Below, one piece after another: positions 55,530 to 64,000 of a stretch of DNA of 64,000 nt. This DNA is from Eudorina sp. 2006-703-Eu-15. Its lineage: Eukaryota > Chlorophyta > Chlorophyceae > Chlamydomonadales > Volvocaceae. The stretch's first letter is position 1. The number at the start of each line of letters is the position of its first letter. Made by a program: the position numbers and the translations under genes. The stretch lies in contig BDSI01000054.1 in the NCBI GenBank assembly GCA_003117195.1, positions 124,001 through 188,000 on the forward strand, in the 5' to 3' direction. Below the pieces are notes generated by a model that did not search any database, had not been told where the DNA came from, and was given only the letters and a program-made list of their open reading frames with translations.

Positions 55530-57608
55530 TGTTGCAGTACGAGTCCAGTACGGCGGGTGTGAGGTGAGGGTGCTCGAGGAGGGGTTACATCTTACATGGG
55601 ATGGTGGAGGGGTACGGCTTGCGGTGTGGACGAGCAGCGGGGTGGACGAGCGGCGGGGTGGACGACAGGACGAGAGCGTGAGCATGGAACGCCTCATTGC
55701 TGCTGGACTCAGAAGGACTGTAGGCGTTGAGATGATACGCGTCTGCTGTAACACTCATTCATGCATATATTGTATTCATAGCCTAATATTCATGAAGTAT
55801 GGATACATCGATATATAAGATACATAATACGACATATATATATAATACACATGGACGGTTGGCACGGCCGTTTGGTGCCGTTACCCGGACGCCAGGCACC
55901 TACGGCCGCGGTGGCGTATTTTGGCCCGCAGTGTAACAAGCTAATAACGGATGGCTTCACTCAACACGGAAAAGTCACCGATGACCCGCGGGTTCCACTG
56001 TAACATTTATCATAACAACAACAGAAAAGTATTGTCCGGTATTGTAAAGCTTCGCTGTAAGGCTCCGTGCCATCCATGCCATCTGCCGTACAGCGAAAAT
56101 TTACAACGTCGTGTGGATCATATCATATCACCACGTCCCTGCCAGCTGCCGTATCGTTATGACGCTCGTGTAGGGTTGAAATATAAAGGCCAGTCCAAAG
56201 TCCTAATCGACGGGACCCTGCAACTGCCAACTACCAACGGCTGTACCAAAAGTACGGCATTTGATATGGGCTTCCCGTGCCGCATATCTTCTGCTGTCCG
56301 CTTTTGCACCACTTTCACCAGTCCTTCGGTCTGCAAGGTTCGATATGAACGAATGAACGAATGAATGAATGAACGTTACAGCGGGTATGATCCGCGTGTG
56401 GTGGCGGCGTTCGAGCATACCGTACGTTACGTTACGTTACAGGAAGTTATCACCCAGGGGCGCAGGAGCCTGCTGCTCACCCCCAGAAGTCCAGTACACC
56501 CGGTCGGGACTCGGGACTCGGGACTCCACCTTGTGACGATTCCCACTGCCACGCAAGTATCACCACCGATGTGCCCCGTGTGGGGTCCGCCGCGGTGACA
56601 GTCACACAGATCACAAATCAGCGCATAAGTCAAGACCGTCCTGGATCACCAGAGATCGTCAGACGTCATCAGAGGAACCAAAACCAAACTACCGTAATGG
56701 GTAATGGCTCTTTTGGGTTCGCAGAGGGTTGAGTTTCTTGGATGGTGGGCGCCCGACACTTGCCGTACATCCACACCAGCCAACCGCTTCACAAGTACAC
56801 CTATCCGCCCGCCGATCCGCCCGCCGCGCCCACTGCACTTCGATGTTCCATTTACTAGTAATTCAGTACAAGCCCAAGCGGCGCAGTCTCCACACGCGCG
56901 CCGACTGTGACCGCCCCGCCTACCTCATCATCAGGCCCAGCTCCCGACTCCCTTTACAAGAAGCCTACACCCTCCTCCTCCTTCCCCACCACCATCAGCA
57001 TCATTTCCTCCCCCTCGCCCTCATCATCATCATCATCACCACCACCACCACCACCACCACCAGCACCATCATCGCCAATTAGAGTTATCCAGCCTGCCGC
57101 TCTCTCATCCCTTCATGGGCCCCGTCTCAAGCCCCCCCGCTGTGCAACCAACCAGACCAGCCAGACCAGCCAGACGGCTTCGCGCTGCGGCCCACCGCCC
57201 ACCTGTCATCACCATCGCTGCCGCCCCTGTCGTCAACTGCGAGCCGCGCTGCTGGCGTGCCGGAAGCGCCGCGGGCCATGTCACCGATGTGCGCCGCCGC
57301 CGTCGGCGCCAATCCCCGGCTGCTCTCCCGTTCTCCATTTTCCTCCTCCTCCTCCTCCTCCTCCTCGTCCCCGATCTGCACCGTCGCCCCCCCCCCAGAC
57401 AGCTCCTCCACCTCCGGGCCGTGTAGCTGCCCCTGACCCTGCTGCTGCCGCCGCAGGGCCTGCAACAGGGCCTGCTGCTTCGCAGCCTTCCGCTGCTGCC
57501 GCCGCTGCGACCGGCTGCTGCTGCCGCTGCCGATGCCCTCGGACTCGATGACGGCACCGCCGCCGCCACCAACGTCAGCGCCGTCGGTGCCGTCCGCGGC
57601 GACGGTCC
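55530..57608. other. convergent intergenic region between HAP2 and pirin
   Basis: HAP2 ends rightward at 55529 and pirin ends leftward at 57609. Candidate poly(A) signals are TGTAA at 55747-55751 for HAP2 and TTACA (minus-strand TGTAA) at 56954-56958 for pirin. Two dispersed GACCCGCGGG/GTTACAGCGG elements lie at about 55973-56005 and 56345-56395. 55790-55850 is AT-rich. If the alternative pirin last exon at 57982 is used, its frame runs on to 57127. Confidence 0.55.
56345..56395 (-). repeat. short dispersed element, (TGAA)n tail plus CGTTACAGCGG
   Basis: GAACGAATGAACGAATGAAT-type tail followed by GAACGTTACAGCGGGTA. Third copy with the same polarity as 46140 and 47692. Confidence 0.75.
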
Positions 57609-57982
57609 TCACAGCTCGTCGTCCTTGCCCCAGGGGTTGTCCTGCGGTCTCTGCAGCTGCCCGGTCTGGTAGTCCCGGAAGGCCTGCGGGCGCGGCACCG
57701 GTGCGTGGGGACCGCGGTGGTGACGGCGGCAGCGGGCGGCGGTGCAGGTGCGGCGAAGTGGGCGCGGACTGCACGCCCTCGCTGTCCGATTGGTCAGCTG
57801 GAGCGGCAGCTGCCCCTGCCCCCGCCCCTGGCCCTGCCGAGGGAGGCTGCGAGAGCCCGAGGGCGCTGGGCCGGGTTGAGCCCCGGCGTGAACTGGTTGT
57901 GGTGGATGTGCTGGTGGTGGTGTGGCGCGCCCGGGTGCGGGGCACTAGGCGACCCGTCTGGTAGTCCCGGAGGGCCTGCATG
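57127..57982 (-). CDS. alternative or duplicated pirin last exon
   Basis: CATGCAG followed by ALRDYQTGRL at 57982 closely repeats the start of the accepted last exon at 57683 (CCGCAG, AFRDYQTGQL) and has the same phase. It would replace the short C-terminus by a long low-complexity tail with a Glu run (EEEEEEEE). Either it is a dead duplicate of the exon or an alternative terminal exon. The tail has no recognisable domain, and its frame overlaps the accepted exon out of frame. Confidence 0.45.
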
Positions 57983-60900
57983 CGTGTGAGTGCGGCATGC
58001 ATTCCGTGTGTTTAGCAAAAGAAACCCGCGCGCCCCAACCCAGTTACCGACTTTTGTGTGCGTCTGTGTGCGCTTAGCAAGAGCCGATATCCCACGGCGA
58101 ACTGAAGACGCAGAGGGAATGGCCGTTCAGTGTGTGGGGTTGGAAACGCGTAGCCGGTGACGGTCTCAATAGCATGTGTGTCATTGGGAGTTTGCGTAAA
58201 GACTTCGGGCTGCAGCACGGTGTAAATGTTGTGAATTGGGTGAGGGCCATGCGACATTCAAAAAGTTCAAAATCGCTCCCGTACAGGCTTGAACTGTAGA
58301 CCTTGCGGTTAACAGGCGCACGCTCTACCGACTGAGCTACGAGAGCACCTGTAAAATACTATAATATTCCGAAGATAAGAACCTAAGGGCGGGTTTGCAT
58401 CGAAGTCACGAGTTCGACTCCGGGCGTCGGCCGTCGCGGCTGTGGGTGCGGAGGGATAGTAGGGCTTGCGTGTTTGGATTTGGATGTGCTTTGCATGAGC
58501 TATAACCCTCGACAACGAGGGAAGGTCACTGGGATGCCATGCATGCTTTGTTTGATGTTTACCAGCAACCAATACGCTGCAAATGCTTCGTGGGAGAGAA
58601 TGGTTCCGGTGCCGGGGAGAACGAGCGCATCGATAACCCCCCGCACCGGCATCCCACGCCCTCCTCCCATACACAGAATGGTGCCTTCCAGCTGGACTCC
58701 TCCTCCCCTGTTGTCGCGACTCAGATGCAGGACACAACCAACCTCGGCGCCCGCGCACCTGCACCCCGCGCATACAGCTCCGCGCCGGTCCCTTCTCACA
58801 CCCTCGCCGCCCCCGCACCCTCAACCTCAGTGTTCTTGTTAGCCCTCACCCCCACCCGCGCCCTCACCCTCACCCGCTCCCCCCAACTCAAAACCCCCCA
58901 CCCCACCCACCCCCCCACACACAACACCTGTTGGATCTCCTCCTGCGTGTTCATGACGAAGGGCCCGTGCTGCACAATGGGCTCGCCGATGGGCCGCCCC
59001 GCGATCAGCAGGAACTTGAGGCCGGCGGGGTCGGAGCCGCCGCTGGCCACCACGTGGTCACCCGGACCCAGGACCAGGGCCTGGGGGGAGGGGGAGAAAA
59101 TGGAAAAAGAAATAAACCCAAAGAACAGGGGAGGGGGAGGACGAGGACGAGGACGTGGACGAGGGCGAGGAGGAGGAGGAGGAGGAGGAGGAGGAGGAGC
59201 AGGGGCGGGAGGTGAGGTTGGAAAGAAAGAACCCAACTCAGAAAACGAACCGGAGAGGGCGGGAGGAGGAAGAGGGAGGGGAGGGAGGGCGGGAGGGAGG
59301 TTGTGACGAAAAGCAAGCCCAGGACGAAAGGCCAGGTTGGGAGCGCGGGACGACGAGGAAATCACCAGCGGAATTCCGCAGGAAGGGTGTGTGCGTGGGG
59401 AGGGGGAAGTGCGCGCAGCCTCGCAGCCCTGCCTGCCGCCCATCCCTCCGTCAACCCCGCCCCTGCACACTGTCGTACATGCACCGTACCGTACCACCGC
59501 CGTCACCAAGGACCCTCGCTGATCACCCTGGCCGTACATGCGGCCCGCGATGCCGCACTGCCCTGTGCTGCCCTATGCTGCGCTCCCGTACCGCCCCAGC
59601 CCCTTTGCCAGTAAAGACAGCCAAATCGCGAAACAATCACCGCCCCAGTCCCCCTCTCTCCCCAGAGCCTGTCAGCCACTCCCCCGTCCTCACATGTTCG
59701 CGCTGCGCCCGGCTGCCACAGATCTTGCCCTCGCCGTCGTACACGTAGGCGAATCCGTTCCATCCCTGCACGGGTCGGAGTCCGCAGTCAGCACGACCCG
59801 GGATTGGTGGCCGGATGGTTGGGCGGCACCGGTTGGTGGCCGGATGGTGGGTGGGTAGTACCAGACCTATCGCATAGCTGTCACCGATGACCCCCGCGGG
59901 CCCACTGCACCATCATCAGTATCGCCGTCCCCGCCGCTGCAGACCCGACGGGGCGGCAGGTCATCCGCGAGAGAGGTAGGAGGTCACCGGCAAGCTGTAA
60001 CCGGCGCCCTGCCCACGAGCCCCCGCCCCCGCCCCCCGCCCCCGTCCCCAACCCCCCGCCCCGAACCGAACCGAACATCCGAACCCCTGCCGATCATTAT
60101 ATTGCCTCCTCAGGTGACCACCTTGCGCACCGCCACCCACGCATGCCCAAGCACTCCAAACCCTAGCTCCTCCATGCCGTACAACGTCCCGTACAACCAC
60201 GTGTCGTACCGTGGGCACCTCCTGCGTGAAGGTGGCCCCCGGCGCCAGTCGCACGTCCATAAGCAGGCCGGGGTTTCGCATCTGGATGGGCCCCGTGACG
60301 CCGCCGTGGCTGCCCGCCATCACCCGCACGCTCACTCCCGGGGCACTCTCCACGATGGGGATGTCGCTGCGCTGGTAGTCCTGGTACCTGCGGGGCCGGG
60401 GGCCCCAGGCCGGAGACCGAGTAGGGGTGTGTTAGCAAGGAGAAAAAGCTGAGCCGCGAACAAACAGAACCGTGTAGGGGTGTATGTGTGTGTGTATGTG
60501 TGTGTGGAAAAAATAATCCGACCGCCCACCAGCCAGAACGGTATCGAGGCACAAGCAAGACAAAACACACATACACACTCACACGCACACGCGCACGGAC
60601 ACATACACGCGCAGCATGTCTAAGCGTGATCGCAACACACGCAAGCGCATGCACACACGCACGCACCTGGGCTTGCACATCTTGTCCTTCTTGGGCAGGT
60701 TAATCCACAGCTGGAAGCCCCACAGCATGCCGTCCGTGCTCTTGGGCATCTCGCTGTGGATGATGCCGCGGCCTGCAGTCATCCACTGCACACCGCCGGC
60801 GCCAATGACGCCCTGAGGGAGAGAGAGGGAGAGACGGAAAGAGGAGGGCCGGCAACCCATGACGGGTTTAGTGCACCATGGGTTCGTTAGTTGGTTGGGT

Positions 60901-62216
60901 GAGTTGGTCAGGTCGTTGACAGTCAACAGGAACCGGGGGAGGCCCGGCGATGGGGGCGCACGTGCCGGCACAGCAGGCGCGTCGGGGGCGACCCCCCTCA
61001 AGGACGGGGCGGGGAGAGTGGTTTGCCGGGCTCGCCGTTCGGTCTGGTCTCGCAGCCCTTGGCCAGAGCCAAACGTCCACACGTGAACGTCCTCACACAT
61101 GGCCAACCCGCACCAGCTGGTAGGATTCCGACGAAACACCCACCCCCGAAACATCCCATGGGCAGTCAGCGCTGCCTACCCCGCCAACACTACATCGCCC
61201 GACCCCCTTCCCGGCCCCCTGCCGCGCACTCACGTGGTTGCCCTGCGAGTCACGGTGCTCCATGACCCCCTCGAGCATGATGGAGCAGGTCTCGAAACCG
61301 CGGTGGGGGTGGTCGGGGAAGCCGGCGAAGGCCGCCTTGGCCGGCAGCTTGAGCTCGTCCCTGAGGGCCGGACCCCGCCGTAAACAGAACAGGTAGAGGG
61401 GAGAGAGAGAGAGAGAGATGGGATATACACGGTGGTAAGGAGCGAGGAGGTAAGAGAACGGGGGAAGAGGCGAGAGCGCGGCGGTGAGGTGGTCTGGGGC
61501 GAGGGGGGCGGGCGGTGCAGGCGGGCGAGGGGGGCAGGGGAGAGGGGGAGACCGGCAGGGAAGGAGAGACGAGCAGCTGCAACTGAGCCCAGGCACCCAG
61601 CGCAGAGGAGCCCCAGAAATTCAAACTAAGCTACTAAGGTGGCCCAGGGGTTCGAAGCACACAGGTGGCGCGATGACCAAGGTAAGGGACACAAGCACTG
61701 TCGAACACAATTACAGTGGAGTGAGCTGGCGCCGGGCGCCCTGCAGACAACCCTTCACAATCAGAAAGCCCATGCCCATGCAACAAGCTTACAGCATGAG
61801 GTACGGATCCAGGTTTCGGAGCATGGAGGTCCCGACCTGCGCGGGAGGAAAGGGGGGAGGGGCAGGGGGGAAGGACCCGGTAGCGTTACTGAGGTGCAGA
61901 TTCGGGAGAACCCAACTGGGCAGCGTTATAGGGCAACCGACGTGCAGAGATATGTTGCACGGTTGGTATCGGGACGGGAACAAGTCCCAGGCAGTGTTGT
62001 GGCAAACCTTCGTACCAGTACTCACCGTGCGGCAGATGGTGACGCCAGCACCCTCCTTCATCTTTTGTCCCTGGACAACCTGTTCGGCATGAAGGCGTCA
62101 ATATAATGAGAACGTGTCCCCGACAGTGGCCCCGACCTGAAGCACCACGACTCTTTCGTTACGACACCGGATACCTTGGCGATGGGGCGGAGGGTGGTGA
62201 GGGCAGAAGTCGCCAT
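57609..62216 (-). CDS. pirin (bicupin metalloprotein)
   Basis: Pirins are Fe-binding bicupins; some have quercetin dioxygenase activity and others act as redox-sensing transcription cofactors. Exons (minus): 62216-62175, 62079-62026, 61836-61793, 61360-61234, 60812-60667, 60387-60210, 59765-59694, 59080-58928, 57683-57609. All GT/AG and in phase, giving 296 residues, the usual pirin length. Seen: KEGAGVTICRT and LRNLDPYLM; FPDHPHRGFET with metal ligands H64 and H66; WMTAGRGIIHSEMP with H108 and E110, the HxH...HxE set of the N-terminal cupin; LWINLPKKDKMCKPRYQD; C-terminal cupin GWNGFAYVYDGEG; HVVASGGSDPAGLKFLLIAG; GPFVMNTQEEI; and C-terminus ending KDDEL. No signal or transit peptide is obvious, so cytosol or nucleus is likely. 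The enzymatic or regulatory role in this alga cannot be told. A second possible last exon begins at 57982. Confidence 0.95.
58274..58346 (-). tRNA. trnN-GTT: tRNA-Asn (anticodon GTT)
   Basis: The minus strand folds into a full cloverleaf: acceptor GCTCTCG with CGGGAGC and G discriminator, D-arm TAGCTCAGTCGGTAGAGC, anticodon loop CTGTTAA (GTT at 34-36) and T-arm TACAG-TTCAAGC-CTGTA. No intron. T runs (TTTT) follow within 15 bases, as for RNA polymerase III. The last anticodon-stem pair is a C-C mismatch. It lies between the last two accepted pirin exons, on the same strand. Confidence 0.92.
59150..59215. repeat. (GAG)n / (GAC)n purine-rich repeat
   Basis: GAGGACGAGGACG units passing into (GGA)n, in a pirin intron. 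It gives Glu- or Arg-rich frames that are not proteins. Confidence 0.85.
59872..59915 (+). repeat. dispersed CACCGATGACCC-CGCGGG element
   Basis: AGCTGTCACCGATGACCCCC, then GCGGGCCCACTGCACCATC. A diverged member of the family at 31434 and 49305, in a pirin intron. Confidence 0.65.
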
Positions 62217-64000
62217 GGCTACTTGGGAAAGCAAAAGCACTTGAAAAAATAACCTGAGTAAAGCCTTGTATAAAGATTTGTGTAAACAGAAACGTGTATG
62301 TTTGTTGTGAGCTGACTGCGAAAGTGCGCTTTTATAATGCAAGTATTCTTCCAGATTGATCATATCGTGTTGACAGGTCGCAAGGATTCTTCTTCATTTT
62401 CTTCTCTTTGCGAATGAAGGGTTACTTGCTAGTCGTACATGATGACCGACGAGAAACAACGTTTCATGCTCTGCAAGTCAGCATATTACAAACGGTAGTA
62501 TGAAATGGGGGCCCCAGCTGTGTTTAGATATATGCATTGAGCGTTATAAACGTGTTAAATTTCCTGATTTTGACCAACCGCAGCCCAATGCCTCGGGTCT
62601 GGCGATGCGCGTTTTGGACCTTTCCTCACATCATGCTAGCATTTGCAAACCAATGAATTTTATGCAATATCAGCTTTGTCGAATGAAACGTGGTCCATGA
62701 CGAGGAAGTAGAATCACGACAGACACGATCGAAGGGTGCCTACAGGCGTAGTGCATTTGCATGTGCTTTGTAAAACCATCGCTGTCTACCACTGAGCCCT
62801 AAACCTTTCCATCACCACAACAACATCATAAGCTTTTGGGCCTGTGGGTGCCATCAGCCCTCGTTCCGCGCCTTGTGCATCGTGAACAGGTCCTTTAACA
62901 GCATTCAGCATACCAGCGTCCCCGGAGGAGTTCCCACGATGCGCGTACTGTTGCGATGTACGCAAGCCTTGCCCGGAAGCGCCCTGCGCGCCTTGTCAGC
63001 ATGGTACATCCGTGCCCCAGCGTGACTTCAAAAGCCTGCGCTGCCACCATTGACTGACGGGAAGACGTAGAACACGGCGCTGCAGAACCTCAGCTCAGGA
63101 CAGGCGGCATGATGCTAGACAGCACTACGACCAATCGCCGCCAGCCCCAATAGGGCGCGGTGTCCCCAGCCGAGCTACCGAGCGCATGGTATCATCATTC
63201 ATAAAAATGGTATCATAGAATATGACCAAACCGGGGGAAGCGGAGATCCCGCGACCTGCGGGCTCGGATCCCATGGGAATCGCGCTGTGTACCAAGAGCT
63301 AGCCAGCGCTAGCAAGGTGTGATGTGACGGATGTGATTCTTGGGCATGGAGGTGGCGGAGGGCCTGCTGAGGGTCCGGATCTCACGGGGGATGCGCCGTG
63401 TTTCGGGGCAGACGGGCAGTACCCGTAGGCGTCGTGTGGTTTCCGTGCACAGGGAATGACTGTGCCGGCTGCTGATGCCTGCGTCGAAATTCGCTGCATG
63501 GAAAGAGCACCCGACCGCGGGCAGGCCTGTGCCTACAACCCCGACCCGAATCTGTTGTTGAGATTCGGGGCCTCTCCGATTGTGCACCTTCGGCAAGCTT
63601 ATCGAGGGCCTGTCCGTTGTCCCTGCGACCATACCATGCCAGAAATGTTGATCATGTAATACTCAATAAAAATGCATTGAGTAACAGGCCAAATGGCGGC
63701 AAGCTATGGACGCTAAGGAAAAAATTCATTGCGTGCATGCGTCAACGACGCAACCTCCTTCCGTTGTGGCCGTTGCCGATGACCGCGAGTTCCTCATTTG
63801 ACACACTGTTCACCCCCCCCCCGCAACCAACATGCAATCGTAACATGTAATATCAATTCACTGGGTGTACAAAGCAATTACACGTAGCCGACCTGGCAGC
63901 AAATCACAAGCGCCTGAGTTCCGTACGGTCAAACGAGACGAATTCCCCGCTGCGTGGTTCGCAACGCGGTTCAACATCGCACAAATTTGCACCGAATGTG
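62217..64000. other. upstream of pirin; no gene recognised
   Basis: The first 200-300 bases should hold the pirin promoter; composition is AT-rich there. Farther on, a 66-codon frame at 62500-62700 and frames at 63299-63659 have no recognisable features. At 63653-63685 TGTAATACTCAATAAAAATG is followed by a complementary ATTGAGT, a hairpin with a TGTAA, which could be the 3' end of a transcript arriving from outside any exon I can identify. Confidence 0.4.

Overview
This window is nuclear DNA from a green alga, most probably a volvocine (Chlamydomonas/Volvox/Gonium group). It is GC-rich, its genes are broken into many short exons with GT...AG introns, its coding regions carry Gly/Ala/Ser/Gln low-complexity runs, and it is full of microsatellites. 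The strongest pointer is a gamete fusogen HAP2/GCS1 gene that follows the C. reinhardtii protein exon by exon. All exon models below were built by eye from reading frame, splice dinucleotides and phase; no search or alignment program was run.

Layout. 1-3860: no convincing gene. 3861-10792 (minus): a large, low-complexity protein gene of unknown function. 10793-13500: intergenic with repeats. 13501-22719 (minus): a complete 14-exon gene for the tRNA-modification GTPase MnmE/TrmE (663 residues in my model). 24048-28986 (plus): a three-exon gene for a membrane-anchored RING-finger protein (1380 residues). 29000-36900: repeat-rich intergenic DNA with a 1.1-kb inverted repeat and a 1-kb (GGGT)n/poly-G array. 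37037-44525 (plus): a GT32/OCH1-like glycosyltransferase gene with a clear DXD exon, an unresolved 3' part, and a stray copy of a HAP2 exon in one intron. 45025-55529 (plus): HAP2/GCS1, 13 exons, 971 residues in my model. 57609-62216 (minus): pirin, 9 exons, 296 residues. 58274-58346 (minus): tRNA-Asn(GTT), inside a pirin intron region. 62217-64000: no gene recognised.

The genes do not form a pathway. HAP2 is the gamete-membrane fusogen; MnmE is an organellar tRNA wobble-uridine modification factor; pirin is a cupin metalloprotein; the GT32 protein probably works in the Golgi.

The most interesting points are: (1) a ~471-bp copy, about 98% identical, of the HAP2 segment carrying the fusion-loop exon, lying in an intron of the neighbouring glycosyltransferase gene between ~95-bp direct repeats; (2) two highly iterated palindromic words, GTACGGCA/TGCCGTAC and GACCC-RY-GGGTC, the first of which often forms intron ends so that some introns begin GTACGG and end CCGTACAG; (3) a HAP2 intron with four same-orientation 3' ends of one non-LTR retrotransposon, each embedded in (GT)n; (4) a long fold-back inverted repeat; and (5) a duplicated candidate last exon in the pirin gene.
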